From NCBI GenBank assembly GCA_905182885.1, contig CAJJCW010000001.1, positions 186,001 to 250,000 of the forward strand: a stretch of 64,000 nucleotides of DNA, given 5' to 3'. Positions 1 through 10,292 of this stretch are shown in pieces (the first letter of the stretch is position 1; each line of letters starts with the position of its first letter). Made by a program: the position numbers and the translations under genes. The notes under the pieces are model-generated. The model was given only the letters and a program-made list of their open reading frames with translations. It ran no database searches and was not told the DNA's origin. This stretch comes from SAR86 cluster bacterium SAR86B (GTDB lineage: Bacteria > Pseudomonadota > Gammaproteobacteria > Magnimaribacterales > D2472).

Positions 1-2
1 CC

Positions 3-83
3 TCTGTAATGAGTAACTCATTTGGATTTGGCGGAACTAACGCCAGTTTGGTATTGAGTAAGAGATTAGTAAAGTTTGAATAA
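3..83 (+). CDS. fabB: beta-ketoacyl-ACP synthase I, C-terminal fragment (cut by window start)
   Basis: The 26 residues readable here contain VMSNSFGFGGTNASLV, the C-terminal signature of the thiolase-fold condensing enzymes; its wording is closest to FabB, whose proteins end soon after this motif. The family elongates acyl-ACP chains in fatty acid synthesis in the cytoplasm; FabB also serves the unsaturated branch. The catalytic Cys and two His lie outside the window. The stop codon lies inside the 3' end of the convergent oxidoreductase gene, giving an 18-base tail-to-tail overlap. FabF is the alternative, since it shares the motif, but the VMSNSFGFGGTNA string favours FabB. Confidence 0.8.
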   Translation, partial: SVMSNSFGFGGTNASLVLSKRLVKFE

Positions 84-1145
84 AGCTTCTTTGGTATAAG
101 GAATAACATCCTCCAGTCTTCCCTCTTTCATCTTAATTACCCATTCAGGGTCTGATATAAGAGCTCTGCCAACGGCAACCATATCGTATTTACTATTATT
201 AATATCTTCAATGGCTTTATTGATATTTGTAGGTGATGCAGGTGCACTCATATCAATGAATTCAGAGTCAAGACCGACACTTCCAACACTAATAGTTGGT
301 AATCCTAAAAGTTTTTTTGTCCAGTAAGCTAAATTTTCTTCCGATCCGCTAAATTCACTATCCCAAAATCTTCTCATACTTGAATGAAGGTAATCAAGTC
401 CAGCTTCCGTAGGAAGAGTAAGTACTTTTTTGAGCTCTTCAGGGGTGGAGGCTAATTTTGCTTCATAGTCTTGCTGCTTCCATTGGGAGAATCTCAGTCC
501 AACAATAAAATTACTGCTTACTTCTGATCTTATAGCTTTCACAATTTCAGTTGCCAATTGAGACCTTTCTTCAGTGGATCCTCCATACATATCCTTTCTT
601 ACATTTGTGCCATGCCAAAAGAAGTTATCAATTAGATATCCATGAGCGCCATGGATTTCTACTCCATCGAAACCAATTTCTTCACAAAACTTAGCATCAG
701 AAGCAAAAGCTTGAACAGTCTCATTGATATCTTGAATGGTCATTTCATGAGCCACTTTTTTTCCAGGTCTTACAAGACCCGAGGCTGTATGACCAGGAAT
801 TTCTGGCTCTGGGGCCATGCCTAATTTTCTAAAGCCGCCGCAATGCCATAGTTGAGCCACCACTGCGCCATCGTGTTTCTTAATACCACTTACAACTTTC
901 TTCCAAGCGCCTCTTGCTTCCTCACTATCTAGCCTAGGAACGTCAGGGTAAGCGCTAGAAGCTTTATGGCTAACTTCTATGCCTTCAGTGATGATAAGGC
1001 CAACTTCAGCCTTAGCTCTTCTTTCGTAATAATCAATGACAGCTTGAGTTGGAACTCCTCCAGGGGACATGCTCCTGGTCATTGGAGCCATAACAATTCT
1101 ATTTCTTAAAGTAGTATTTTTAAGCTTATATGGATTGAATAACAT
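66..1145 (-). CDS. NADH:flavin oxidoreductase, old yellow enzyme family
   Basis: This is a 359-residue single-domain FMN TIM barrel of the OYE family, which reduces activated C=C bonds or related substrates with NAD(P)H. The N terminus has the family pattern NRIVMAPMTRS (about residues 16-26). The active-site and barrel motif HGAHGYLIDNFFW sits near residues 164-176, followed by YGGSTEER. The C-terminal phosphate-binding part includes MVAVGRALISDPEW. There is no iron-sulfur extension as in 2,4-dienoyl-CoA reductase, so it is the short form. It lies 8 bases downstream of an enoyl-CoA hydratase gene and is probably cotranscribed with it, which may hint at an acyl-CoA or enoyl substrate, but the substrate cannot be read from sequence. 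Confidence 0.88.
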   Translation of the reverse strand: MLFNPYKLKNTTLRNRIVMAPMTRSMSPGGVPTQAVIDYYERRAKAEVGLIITEGIEVSHKASSAYPDVPRLDSEEARGAWKKVVSGIKKHDGAVVAQLWHCGGFRKLGMAPEPEIPGHTASGLVRPGKKVAHEMTIQDINETVQAFASDAKFCEEIGFDGVEIHGAHGYLIDNFFWHGTNVRKDMYGGSTEERSQLATEIVKAIRSEVSSNFIVGLRFSQWKQQDYEAKLASTPEELKKVLTLPTEAGLDYLHSSMRRFWDSEFSGSEENLAYWTKKLLGLPTISVGSVGLDSEFIDMSAPASPTNINKAIEDINNSKYDMVAVGRALISDPEWVIKMKEGRLEDVIPYTKEALFKLY

Positions 1146-1153
1146 AATTGTAA

Positions 1154-2023
1154 TTACTCCTTATCTTTAAATTTACTTTCTATCCAAGGAAAAATTGACG
1201 GCATGTCGCTGGATATTTTATTAGGATAATCTGCATTTCTCTTTTCTAAAAAAGACATAACTCCTTCAGCAGCATCTCCTGATGAGCCTCTCGAATCAAT
1301 AACTTTACTGTCTATTATGTGCGCTTCTTCTGGCGTTGACGTCGATGATAAACTCCACATCATCTGTCTGGTTAGCGCGATTGAAACTGGGGAAGATTCT
1401 TTAATAAACTTGTTGGCTATTTGAATTGCTTTATCCATTAATTCATTTGGCTCTACCAGATATGAGACTAGGCCAGCTTCATAGGCATCTGATGCATCAA
1501 ATAACTCTCCTGAATAAGACCATTCTAAGGCTTTTGAAATGCCTACTATTTTTGGTAAAAACCAGCTAGAGCATGCGTCTGGAGCAATCCCTCTTTTGGC
1601 AAATGGAAAAGAAAACTTGCTTGATGTTGAAGCTATTCGTATATCAGCAGCAAGTTGCATGGTTGCTCCGACTCCAACTGCAGCTCCGTTACAAGCTACA
1701 ACAATTGGCTTTAAACACCTGTACATTCTTAAGGTCAGAATGCCGCCAGAATCTCTTCTGAAATCTTCGGTATATTTTTTTGAATTATCGAACTCAGTAT
1801 CAAAAGTTTTTTCTCCAGCTGAAAGATCGGCACCAGCGCAAAATGCCCTTCCAGCTCCTGCTAGGATTACAGCTCTTATGGAATCTTTTTTATCAATGTA
1901 ATCAAATGCTTCAAGCATTTCACTAAGCATAACTTGATTGAAAGCATTTAGCTTTTCAGGCCTGTTGAGAGTAATTAACGCTAATGAATTTTTTTCAGTA
2001 AATATAATCGTTTCGAAGTTCAC
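1154..2023 (-). CDS. enoyl-CoA hydratase/isomerase family protein (crotonase fold)
   Basis: The 289-residue crotonase-family protein shows the N-terminal beta strands (LALITLNRPEKLNAFN), the first oxyanion-hole segment GAGRAFCAGADLS near residues 57-69, and the second segment ACNGAAVGVGATMQLAADIR. Crotonases hydrate, isomerise or cleave acyl-CoA thioesters. A Pro-Asp pair (GIAPDACSS) occupies the region of the second catalytic acid in hydratases, but the exact activity is not certain. It sits 16 bases downstream of ssb and 8 bases upstream of the OYE-family gene, all leftward. Short-chain enoyl-CoA hydratase and a degradation-pathway isomerase are the main possibilities. Confidence 0.85.
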   Translation of the reverse strand: MNFETIIFTEKNSLALITLNRPEKLNAFNQVMLSEMLEAFDYIDKKDSIRAVILAGAGRAFCAGADLSAGEKTFDTEFDNSKKYTEDFRRDSGGILTLRMYRCLKPIVVACNGAAVGVGATMQLAADIRIASTSSKFSFPFAKRGIAPDACSSWFLPKIVGISKALEWSYSGELFDASDAYEAGLVSYLVEPNELMDKAIQIANKFIKESSPVSIALTRQMMWSLSSTSTPEEAHIIDSKVIDSRGSSGDAAEGVMSFLEKRNADYPNKISSDMPSIFPWIESKFKDKE

Positions 2024-2039
2024 ACTAAGTCACTAAATA

Positions 2040-2495
2040 TTAAAATGGAATATCATCATCCGTTAAACCTGTCCCTGAGTCATCATCTTTTGGGAAAGGA
2101 GATTCTGATTGAGAACCCATTTGAGAGCCAGATCCCATGGAAGAATCAGAACCAGATGATCTTGATCCAAGCATAGTTAATTCATTTCCTACAATTTCTG
2201 TAGTCCATCTGTCAGCGCCACTCTTGTCTTGCCATTTTCTAGTTTGAAGCTTGCCTTCTATGTAAACACTAGAGCCTTTATCTAAATATTTTTCAACTAT
2301 CTCGGCAAGTTTTCCAAAATAAACAACTTTATGCCATTCTGTTTTATCTCTCATCTCGCCACTTTCTTTATCTTTCCATGACTCAGTAGTTGCAATGGAG
2401 ATATTAGCTACAGCTGACTGAGTTGCTGTGTATCTCATTTCAGGTTTTTGACCTAAATTACCAACTAAAATTACTTTATTTACGCCTCTACTCAT
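2040..2495 (-). CDS. ssb: single-stranded DNA-binding protein
   Basis: The 151-residue SSB has an OB-fold of about 110 residues beginning [20 protein letters not shown] Gly/Ser-rich flexible linker follows, then the acidic tip DDDIPF, which recruits replication and repair proteins. It binds ssDNA as a tetramer during replication, recombination and repair. The gene is divergent from uvrA, with 68 bases between the two start codons. The ssb/uvrA divergent arrangement is classical in gammaproteobacteria and supports both calls. Confidence 0.96.
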   Translation of the reverse strand: MSRGVNKVILVGNLGQKPEMRYTATQSAVANISIATTESWKDKESGEMRDKTEWHKVVYFGKLAEIVEKYLDKGSSVYIEGKLQTRKWQDKSGADRWTTEIVGNELTMLGSRSSGSDSSMGSGSQMGSQSESPFPKDDDSGTGLTDDDIPF

Positions 2496-2563
2496 ATTTA
2501 CCTCTTATAATATTGTTAGAAGTTTAACCTAAATTAATTTTTTCATCACGGATTTTTTTTCAT

Positions 2564-5381
2564 ATGGATAGTATTTATATCAAAGGCGCTCGTACACATA
2601 ATCTTAAAAATATTAGTCTTGAAATACCGAGAAACAAAATTGTTGTGATAACAGGCTTGTCAGGATCTGGTAAATCATCACTAGCATTTGATACGATTTA
2701 TGCTGAAGGTCAAAGAAGGTATGTTGAGTCTCTATCTACCTATGCTAGACAGTTTTTATCAATGATGGAAAAACCAGATGTAGATCAAATTGAAGGTCTA
2801 TCACCAGCAATCTCAATAGAGCAGAAAGCAACTTCCCATAACCCAAGATCAACGGTAGGAACTGTAACTGAGATATATGATTATCTAAGACTCTTATATT
2901 CAAGAATAGGCTCACCTATTTGCCCAGATCACAATGAAGAACTCAAAGCTAAAACTGTTTCTGAAATATGCGACGAGGTTTTAAAAATAAAAGAAGGCAC
3001 TAAAATTATGATCTTATCTCCTCTTGTTAGAGGTAAAAAAGGAGAGCATTTAGCAATATATGAAGATCTTAGAAAAAGTGGATATGTAAGAGTTAAAGTT
3101 AAATGGTGTTGTTTACCCTATTGAGGAATTTCCAGAACTAGAGAAAAATAAAAAGCATGATATCTCAGCAGTTATAGATCGATTGGTAATAAAAGATGAT
3201 GATGAGGATAGATCTAGATTGGCAGAATCAATAGAGACATCCTTAACTCTTTCTAACGGCTTGGTAGAAATTGAAAATTTAGACAAAAAGTTATCTTCAT
3301 TATTTTCATCAAATTTCTCATGCTCTCAATGTGGTTATGCAATTGCTGAATTAGAACCAAGAATGTTTTCTTTTAATAACCCTTATGGCGCATGTACAAG
3401 ATGTGATGGCCTTGGAGTAATTCAATACTTTAATGAGAAAAGATTAATACAAGATGATGATGTTTCTATTTCAAATGGAGCAATAAAGGGCTGGACAAGA
3501 AGAAATAGGTTCTATTTTTATCAGCTTAAATGTCTGGGTATTCATTATGACTTTAGCTTAACAACAAAATGGAAAGACTACCCTCAAGATATAAAAGATA
3601 TTATTTTATGGGGATCAAAAGACAAGGTTGATTTTTCTCATAGATTTAGAAGTGGAAGCAAGATAGTTCGTAAACATAAATTTGAAGGAATAATACCTAG
3701 TACAGAAAGACGTTTTAAGGAGACTGATTCCGACTTCATAAGAGATGAGTTATCAAAACTTATGTCTAAAAGTTCTTGCGATGAATGCGAGGGATCGAGA
3801 CTAAATACACAATCAAGAAATGTTTTCATAAATAAAACTCCTATACATTCTATTACTGGAATGAGGATTAATGAAGCCCTGGATTTCACAACAAAAATGA
3901 AACTAGATGGTGCGAAAAAGAAGATAGCAGAAAAAATATTAAAAGAAATAACAGAAAGATTAACTTTTTTAGAAGATGTTGGTTTGAGTTACTTAACCCT
4001 TGAAAGAAGTGCTGAAACCCTTTCTGGTGGTGAGGCGCAGAGAATTAGGCTTGCCAGCCAAATAGGATCAGGGTTGGTGGGTGTAACTTATGTACTAGAC
4101 GAGCCGTCTATTGGATTGCATCAAAGAGATAATGAAAAACTTATTAAAACTTTAAATAACCTTAAGAACTTAGGAAATACGGTAATTGTAGTTGAGCATG
4201 ATGAGGAAGCCATTAGATGCGCAGATCATATAATTGATATTGGCCCTGGAGCTGGAAAGCATGGTGGTGAAATTTGTGCTGAAGGCACTCTAGAAGATAT
4301 CTTAAAAAATAAAAACTCGATTACAGCTCAGTATTTATCTGGGGAGAGAGAAATTAAGATTCCTAAAAAACGAATGTCTCGAGGAAGTGAAAATATTAAG
4401 ATTATTAATTCTTCGGAGAATAATTTACAAAATATTTCTGCTGAAATACCTGTTGGATTATTCACATGTATCACTGGGGTATCGGGTTCAGGAAAATCCT
4501 CCCTAATCAACCAAACTCTACTTCCATTAAGTTCGTTTATGTTAAATAAATCAAAATTAACTAAAGAAATAAAGTGCGACAAGATAGAAGGGTTAGAATA
4601 TTTAGATAAGGTAATTAGTATTGACCAATCGCCTATTGGAAGAACCCCCAGATCTAACCCTGCAACCTATACAGGTTTATTCTCTTATATTAGAGATCTT
4701 CTTACTCAGACAATTGAAGCAAAATCTAGAGGGTATAAGCCTGGAAGGTTTAGCTTTAATGTGAAAGGAGGAAGATGTGAGGCTTGCCAGGGTGATGGAA
4801 TGATAAAAGTGGAGATGCATTTTCTAGCTGATGTTTATGTAAAGTGTGATATTTGTGAAGGCAAAAGGTATAACGAACAGACATTAGAAGTAAGGTATAA
4901 AGGAAAAAATATAAGCGACATGCTTAATATGACTGTTGAAGAAGCTTTAGAATTCTTTCAAGCATTACCTGCAATTAAAAAGAAGCTAGCTACACTTAAC
5001 GATGTTGGGCTTGGTTATATCACCCTAGGTCAGTCTGCTATCACTCTTTCTGGAGGAGAGGCTCAGAGAATAAAACTAGCTAAAGAGCTTTCAAAAAGAA
5101 GTACGGGCAAGACTTTGTTTGTTCTGGATGAGCCAACAACAGGCCTCCACTTTGCAGATATTGAGTTACTTTTAACAGTTCTGGAGAGACTAAAGAATCA
5201 AGGGAACACTGTTGTTGTTATAGAGCATAATCTTGATGTCATTAAAACGGCTGATTGGATTATAGATCTAGGTCCAGAAGGTGGGAGTGGTGGGGGTAAA
5301 ATTATAGCTACAGGAACCCCTGAAGAGGTTGCTAAAGTTAGCAACTCCTTCACAGGTCAATATCTAGAGAAAATGCTTTAA
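2564..5381 (+). CDS. uvrA: excinuclease ABC subunit A (reading frame broken once)
   Basis: UvrA is the damage-recognition ATPase of nucleotide excision repair. The first 186 residues carry Walker [15 protein letters not shown], then the frame breaks at the AAA run 3101-3103 and resumes with YPIEEFPEL. The second part has zinc-finger cysteines ([18 protein letters not shown]), the ABC signature [14 protein letters not shown] with [13 protein letters not shown], a second Walker [30 protein letters not shown], and [12 protein letters not shown] with [10 protein letters not shown]. Removing one A gives 938 residues, the normal UvrA length. The ATG at 3183 is only an internal methionine. Whether the extra base is real or an error is open; all other motifs are intact. 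The stop lies one base from the convergent rplQ stop. Confidence 0.93.
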
Positions 5382-5382
5382 G

Positions 5383-5796
5383 TTAAGCTGCTGAGTCTTC
5401 TTTAAGTTCAGGTGTATCTGAGCTAGCAACATGATTAGTGTCTCTATCAACAAGCTCGATGTAAGCCATGTCAGCCTTATCACCTGGTCTAAAACCAGCT
5501 TTAATAATTCTTGTATATCCGCCCTTTCTTTCTTTGGCGTTTACAGAGATCTCAGAAAATAACTTACCAACGGCAGCGTCGGATCTAAGTCTACTGAAAG
5601 CAAGTCTTCTATTAGCAACTGTATCTTCTTTGCCTAAAGTAATTAGCGGTTCAATAGTCTTTCTAAGCTCTTTAGCTTTTGGAAGAGTAGTTCTAATAAT
5701 GTCCTGCTCAATCAAAGCAATTGCTAAGTTTTTTAATAATGCTTTTCTGTGAGAAGAATTCCTATTAAGTTTTCTTCCTGCTTTTCTATGTCTCAT
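5383..5796 (-). CDS. rplQ: 50S ribosomal protein L17
   Basis: The 137-residue L17 begins [20 protein letters not shown], matching the N terminus of bacterial L17. It binds 23S rRNA near the exit-tunnel side of the large subunit. It is the last gene of the alpha operon, 3 bases after rpoA. The last 15 or so residues ([13 protein letters not shown]) form a short acidic tail beyond the usual core. No terminator hairpin is seen between it and the convergent uvrA stop, a single base away. Confidence 0.97.
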   Translation of the reverse strand: MRHRKAGRKLNRNSSHRKALLKNLAIALIEQDIIRTTLPKAKELRKTIEPLITLGKEDTVANRRLAFSRLRSDAAVGKLFSEISVNAKERKGGYTRIIKAGFRPGDKADMAYIELVDRDTNHVASSDTPELKEDSAA

Positions 5797-5799
5797 TTT

Positions 5800-6765
5800 T
5801 TATCCTACTGGTGGCCAATTGTCTACGTTCATACCTAGGGAAAGATTTTTAGATGCAAGTACATCTTTAATCTCATTAAGAGATTTTTTACCTAGATTCG
5901 GAGTTTTTAATAAATCAAATTCTGATCTGTGAATAAGATCACCGATTAAAAAGATACTTTCAGCTTTTAAACAATTAGTTGATCTAACAGTAAGCTCAAG
6001 CTCTTCTATTGATCTTAATAGTATTGGATCGAAATCATTTTGATCTTTCTTAGCTTCTTGCTCGGCAATTGCGTCTAGGTCAACAAAAGCACTTAGCTGT
6101 TGTTGAAGAATGGTTGCTGAATGCTCAATAGCCATTTTTGGATCTAAAGTACCATCAGTTTCAAGCTCAATTATTAACTTATCTAAGTCAGTTCTTTTTT
6201 CAAATCTTGCATTATCAACAGTATAAGAAACTCTTCTTACTGGGCTATATGAAGCATCCAATTTTAAAGCTCCAACGACTCTGTCTTCATCATCTCTCAA
6301 GTCTGCAGGCTCGTAACCTCTTCCAGTATTAACAGATAGTGTCATTTTAAGATTAACTTTATCTACGATAGTTGCAATATGAAAATCTTGATTAACAAGT
6401 TCAACATTTGCAGGTACAGTAAAAGAAGAAGCAAGGACATCACAAGGACCTGTTACATCTAGAACTATCTCTGCTGAATTACCTTCAATAAGACTAACAG
6501 GCATATCTTTAATATTAAGAAGGATATTTATCACATCTTCTCTAACACCTTCAATAGTACTGTATTCATGGGATATACCGTCAATTGAAACGTCTGTTAC
6601 AGCAGCTCCTGGCATAGAAGATAAAAGAATTCTTCTTAGCGCATTACCAAGCGTATGACCAAAACCTCTCTCTAAAGGCTCAAGTGTTACCTTGGATAAG
6701 TTAGGTGTAATATCGTCCACCTGTATTTCAGTTGGGACCAATAGATCTATTACTGATGTTTGCAT
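5800..6765 (-). CDS. rpoA: DNA-directed RNA polymerase subunit alpha
   Basis: This 321-residue protein has both alpha domains. The N-terminal dimerisation domain includes [26 protein letters not shown], here cited in part as [15 protein letters not shown] (about residues 34-48). The C-terminal domain includes [18 protein letters not shown], with the helix-hairpin-helix that binds UP elements and activators. It nucleates assembly of beta and beta prime. It sits between rpsD (23-base gap) and rplQ (3-base gap), as in the standard alpha operon. Length is close to the 329 residues of the E. coli protein. Confidence 0.98.
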   Translation of the reverse strand: MQTSVIDLLVPTEIQVDDITPNLSKVTLEPLERGFGHTLGNALRRILLSSMPGAAVTDVSIDGISHEYSTIEGVREDVINILLNIKDMPVSLIEGNSAEIVLDVTGPCDVLASSFTVPANVELVNQDFHIATIVDKVNLKMTLSVNTGRGYEPADLRDDEDRVVGALKLDASYSPVRRVSYTVDNARFEKRTDLDKLIIELETDGTLDPKMAIEHSATILQQQLSAFVDLDAIAEQEAKKDQNDFDPILLRSIEELELTVRSTNCLKAESIFLIGDLIHRSEFDLLKTPNLGKKSLNEIKDVLASKNLSLGMNVDNWPPVG

Positions 6766-6788
6766 AGTTTTTCTCCGCCTTTAAAGTA

Positions 6789-7412
6789 TTATTTTGAGTA
6801 AAGCTCAACAATAAGATTTTCGTTAATTTCAGTACTAAGGTCTGTTCTATCTGGAACTGACTTAAATACACCTTTTAAATTTGCTTCATCGACTTCAATC
6901 CAATCACACTCTTCTCTTGTAGCGGCAATTTTAAGCGCTGAGGCTATCCTAAGATGACCTTTCTTGTTATCTCTAACTTGAACCTCATCTCCTGCTTGCA
7001 TTTGGTATGAAGGGATATTCACAACTTGCCCGTTAACTTTAAATGCTTTGTGTGAAACCATTTGTCTAGCTTCAGCCCTTGTTGAGCCAAAACCCATTCT
7101 GTATACGACATTATCCATTCTCTTTTCAAGTAGAGATAAAAGATTCTCACCTGTATTACCTTTAGATGAGGCTGCTTTTTTATAATAATTTCTGAACTGC
7201 TTTTCAAGAACGCCATACATACGTCTAACTTTCTGTTTTTCTCTAAGCTGAAGTCCGTAATCTGAAAGTCTTCCTCTTCTTGCTCCAGCAGCAACTCCTG
7301 GAGGAGAATCCATATTACATTTTGATTCAATTGCTCTAATACCACTTTTCAAGAATAAGTCTGTTCCTTCTCTTCTTGAAAGTCTTAATGTAGGTCCTGT
7401 ATATCTTGCCAT
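6789..7412 (-). CDS. rpsD: 30S ribosomal protein S4
   Basis: The 207-residue S4 begins [20 protein letters not shown] and carries an S4 RNA-binding domain ([19 protein letters not shown], then [16 protein letters not shown]). It nucleates 16S rRNA folding in the 30S body and contributes to decoding fidelity. The N-terminal part lacks the four-cysteine zinc finger present in some S4 proteins. In enterobacteria S4 represses the alpha operon through a leader before rpsM. Here rpmJ and rpsM are only 3 bases apart, so no room for that leader is seen. Confidence 0.98.
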   Translation of the reverse strand: MARYTGPTLRLSRREGTDLFLKSGIRAIESKCNMDSPPGVAAGARRGRLSDYGLQLREKQKVRRMYGVLEKQFRNYYKKAASSKGNTGENLLSLLEKRMDNVVYRMGFGSTRAEARQMVSHKAFKVNGQVVNIPSYQMQAGDEVQVRDNKKGHLRIASALKIAATREECDWIEVDEANLKGVFKSVPDRTDLSTEINENLIVELYSK

Positions 7413-7423
7413 TTGTTACTCCG

Positions 7424-7801
7424 TTAAACTCTTCGTTTTTTAGATGGACGACAACCGTTATGAGGAAGCGGTGTCACATCTGTAATACTTCTAATCTTTA
7501 ATCCACATGAATTTAGAGATCTGATCGCAGACTCTCTACCTCCACCAGGGCCCTTAACTTTAACGTCTAAGTTAATCATGCCAAACTCTTTAGCTGCATT
7601 TCCAGCTTTATCAGCAGCAATCTGTGCTGCAAAAGGTGTACTTTTTCTTGAGCCCTTAAAGCCAGAACCGCCTGACGTTGCCCAGCATAAAGTGTTGCCT
7701 TGCTTATCAGTAATAGTAACGATTGTATTATTAAATGAAGAATGGATATGAGCCACTCCGTCAGTAACAATTTTCTTACCTTTTTTTCCTTTAACCGCCA
7801 T
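7424..7801 (-). CDS. rpsK: 30S ribosomal protein S11
   Basis: The 125-residue S11 has the core [18 protein letters not shown] and the C-terminal [20 protein letters not shown] followed by KKRRV. It forms part of the 30S platform at the E-site cleft. It lies 1 base after rpsM and 11 bases before rpsD. Length and sequence are ordinary. Confidence 0.98.
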   Translation of the reverse strand: MAVKGKKGKKIVTDGVAHIHSSFNNTIVTITDKQGNTLCWATSGGSGFKGSRKSTPFAAQIAADKAGNAAKEFGMINLDVKVKGPGGGRESAIRSLNSCGLKIRSITDVTPLPHNGCRPSKKRRV

Positions 7802-7802
7802 C

Positions 7803-8162
7803 TTATGATCCTCTCATTGGTTTTTTAGCACCTTTTCTAGTTCTAGCATTATTCTTTGTGTTCTGACCTCTAGTAGGTAACTTTCTTCTATGTCTAATTC
7901 CTCTATAGCTACCAAGATCCATTAATCTTTTAATATTTTGACTAATATTCCTTCTAAGATCACCCTCTACAACATAAGTTCCGATAGCTGTTCTTAAGCT
8001 CTCAACCTCTTCTTCTGTAAGTTCAGAAAGTTTTCTTGTGTAATCTATTTTTAACTCTTCACAAATGTTTTGAGCTGTTTGTCTTCCGATTCCGAAAATG
8101 TGAGTTAGTGATATCTCAACATGTTTATTTTCTGGAATGTTTACTCCTGCGATCCTAGCCAT
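7803..8162 (-). CDS. rpsM: 30S ribosomal protein S13
   Basis: The 119-residue S13 begins [20 protein letters not shown] and ends with the basic tail [18 protein letters not shown], which reaches towards tRNA. It sits in the 30S head and makes intersubunit bridges with L5. It is the first gene of the alpha operon, 3 bases after rpmJ, so it is probably transcribed by readthrough from the spc genes. Confidence 0.98.
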   Translation of the reverse strand: MARIAGVNIPENKHVEISLTHIFGIGRQTAQNICEELKIDYTRKLSELTEEEVESLRTAIGTYVVEGDLRRNISQNIKRLMDLGSYRGIRHRRKLPTRGQNTKNNARTRKGAKKPMRGS

Positions 8163-8165
8163 ATT

Positions 8166-8282
8166 TTAACCTTGCCTTTGTTTATGTTTTTGGTCTGTTT
8201 TACAGATTACAAAAAGAACGCCATTACGACGTACAATTTTGCAATTTCTGCATATTTTCTTTACTGATGCTTTAACTTTCAT
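8166..8282 (-). CDS. rpmJ: 50S ribosomal protein L36 (zinc-ribbon form)
   Basis: This 38-codon gene is easily missed because of its size. It reads [20 protein letters not shown] and continues to the C-terminal KHKQRQG, matching L36 along its full length. Cys11, Cys14, Cys27 and His33 form the zinc ribbon, so this is the C+ form that needs zinc. It binds 23S rRNA and stabilises the large subunit. It lies between secY (1-base gap) and rpsM (3-base gap), its standard position. Confidence 0.96.
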   Translation of the reverse strand: MKVKASVKKICRNCKIVRRNGVLFVICKTDQKHKQRQG

Positions 8283-8283
8283 A

Positions 8284-9585
8284 TTACCTTTTATAGTTTT
8301 TTAGATTAGCTTTTTTCATTAACGATGAGTACTGAGTAGACATCATATGAGATTGAACTTGTGCCATAAAATCCATTAGAACAACAACAATAATCAATAC
8401 TGAAGTACCGCCAACCGAGATAGTTGGTGAGACTCCTGCGAAATTAATAAGCGCCAATGGAAGTAGGCAAATTAGTGTTAGGTATATAGCCCCGAAAACT
8501 GTAAGTCTTGCAAGAACGGCATCAATATAATTTGAAGTTTGTTCTCCTGGACGAATTCCAGCTATATATGCACCTGAGCGTTTTAAATTATCTGAAACTT
8601 CTCTTGTATTAAAAGTAAGAGCTAGCCATATAAAACAGAAACTAATAATAAGGCCTGCAAAAACTAAAATATATAAAGGTTGACCGGGATTAAGGGCTAA
8701 TGAGAAAGTCTGTAAAAATCCAAGTGACTCACTCTGACCAAACCAAGTTGATAAGGATGCTGGAAATAATAAAAAAGTACTAGCAAAAATTGCAGGAATA
8801 ACTCCAGCCATATTTACCTTAAACGGAAGATGACTTGTTTGAGCTTGCATTAACTTTCTGCCCTGCTGTCTCTGAGCATAATTGACTGTAATTCTTCTTT
8901 GCCCTCTTTCGATAAAGACAACAACTGCTATAACAGCCATTGATAAAAGGCCAATTGCTATAAGAAGAAGAACACTTAAGTCTCCCTGTCTAGATTGCTC
9001 TAAAGCCTGACCTATTGAACCAGGTATACCAGTTAAAATACTAGTAGCAATAATGATTGAGATTCCATTTCCAATCCCTCTGTCTGATATCTGCTCACCT
9101 AACCACATTAAGAACATAGTTCCTGCAACAACAGAGAATACAGCTGAAATAAAGAATGAAGGACCAGGTGTATAAGCTAGACCGCTCGCAGATAAAGTAA
9201 CTGCTAAAGCAGAAGCTTGAATGAAAGCAAGAATGGCTGTTCCATATCTTGTGTACTGGGTAATAGTATTCCTTCCAGCTTGGCCATCTTTTTTTAGTTC
9301 TTGTAAGTAAGGAATCGAGTTTGAGAATAACTGCATAATAATTGCAGAAGATATGTAAGGAACAACGTTAAGAGCAAATATACTCATTCTCTCCAGTGCG
9401 CCACCAGAGAACAGATTGAACATTTCAATAATGGTTCCTTGATTCTGATCAAAAAGAGCAGCAAGCCTATCTGGATCTATTCCAGGTATAGGTATATGTG
9501 TTCCTATTCTATATACAAGAATAGCAACAAATACAAAGCGCAGTCTTCTCCAAAGATCGCTCATTCCTGTACCTTTATCGCTCAT
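8284..9585 (-). CDS. secY: protein translocase subunit SecY
   Basis: The 433-residue polytopic inner-membrane protein has about ten hydrophobic segments. It starts with the typical [20 protein letters not shown] and contains IPIPGID. The cytoplasmic loop before the late helices has [20 protein letters not shown] and [13 protein letters not shown], conserved contacts for SecA and the ribosome. It forms the protein-conducting channel with SecE and SecG. Its partners secE (32766-33128) and secA (49325-52003) are also in this window. It follows rplO by 3 bases in the spc operon. Confidence 0.98.
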   Translation of the reverse strand: MSDKGTGMSDLWRRLRFVFVAILVYRIGTHIPIPGIDPDRLAALFDQNQGTIIEMFNLFSGGALERMSIFALNVVPYISSAIIMQLFSNSIPYLQELKKDGQAGRNTITQYTRYGTAILAFIQASALAVTLSASGLAYTPGPSFFISAVFSVVAGTMFLMWLGEQISDRGIGNGISIIIATSILTGIPGSIGQALEQSRQGDLSVLLLIAIGLLSMAVIAVVVFIERGQRRITVNYAQRQQGRKLMQAQTSHLPFKVNMAGVIPAIFASTFLLFPASLSTWFGQSESLGFLQTFSLALNPGQPLYILVFAGLIISFCFIWLALTFNTREVSDNLKRSGAYIAGIRPGEQTSNYIDAVLARLTVFGAIYLTLICLLPLALINFAGVSPTISVGGTSVLIIVVVLMDFMAQVQSHMMSTQYSSLMKKANLKNYKR

Positions 9586-9588
9586 TTA

Positions 9589-10101
9589 TTATTCCGCAGC
9601 CTTTATTTTTTTAACAAATTTAGGTCTAGCAACTGGCTCTACAAAATCAGCAACAGTCCCGCCTGCTTTTTCTATAGACGCTTTTGCACCCTTGGTAACT
9701 CTTATTCCTTCAACATTTAATTTAGATTCAAGCTCAAAAATACCAAATATTTTTACTTTCTTAATTGATTTTGAAATAACTTTATGTTCTTTTAATGTAT
9801 CTATGGTTACTAGCTCAAGACCTTCTATACCATTGATGTGTTTAACGTTTACTTCTTTCAAGTAATTATTAGTTCTTGAAGAGAAACCAAACTTTGGCAA
9901 CCTCATTTGAAGCGGCATTTGACCACCCTCAAAACCTAGTCTAACTGATCCACCAGATCTAGATTTTTGTCCTTTATGACCTCTACCAGCTGTTTTACCA
10001 GTTCCAGATCCTATGCCTCTACCTACTCTTTTTCTATTCTGAGCAGTACCTTTACTTGAAAGGTTGTTTAGAGATAAATTATTTGTTTCTTGTTCACTCA
10101 T
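9589..10101 (-). CDS. rplO: 50S ribosomal protein L15
   Basis: L15 is recognised by VGRGIGSGTGKTAGRGHKGQ followed by KSRSGG, and by FEGGQMPLQMRLPKFGF. At 170 residues it is about 25 longer than the E. coli protein. It has a short N-terminal addition (MSEQETNNLS...) and a C-terminal extension after GGTVADF ending in KKIKAAE. It is a core 50S assembly protein. It lies 2 bases from rpmD and 3 bases from secY. Confidence 0.97.
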   Translation of the reverse strand: MSEQETNNLSLNNLSSKGTAQNRKRVGRGIGSGTGKTAGRGHKGQKSRSGGSVRLGFEGGQMPLQMRLPKFGFSSRTNNYLKEVNVKHINGIEGLELVTIDTLKEHKVISKSIKKVKIFGIFELESKLNVEGIRVTKGAKASIEKAGGTVADFVEPVARPKFVKKIKAAE

Positions 10102-10103
10102 TT

Positions 10104-10292
10104 TTAGTTTTCCTGAATCTCAATCATGTCAGATATTTTATTAACCAAGCCTCTATTGCTTGGAGTATCTATGACAGTTACTGTCTGGTTAAGTTTTTTA
10201 AAGCCGAGGCCTTTAATACAAAGCTTATGACGCTTCATTCTGCCAATTCCACTTTTAATTAACTTTATAGTCATTGTTTTATCTTTAGTCAT
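10104..10292 (-). CDS. rpmD: 50S ribosomal protein L30
   Basis: The 62-residue L30 contains KLIKSGIGRMKRHKLCIKGL and GLVNKISDMIEI, the short-form bacterial L30 pattern. The start codon overlaps the rpsE stop in a TAATG arrangement, which suggests translational coupling. The first residues (MTKDKT) may be a short extension, as an internal start at MTIKLIKSG would give the usual family N terminus. Confidence 0.95.
   Translation of the reverse strand: MTKDKTMTIKLIKSGIGRMKRHKLCIKGLGFKKLNQTVTVIDTPSNRGLVNKISDMIEIQEN

Noticed and set aside
3183-5381. A separate 732-residue ABC protein downstream of a short UvrA
   Set aside because: It is the remainder of UvrA: the frame before its first Met continues the UvrA sequence, and removal of one A at 3101-3103 gives a standard-length protein.
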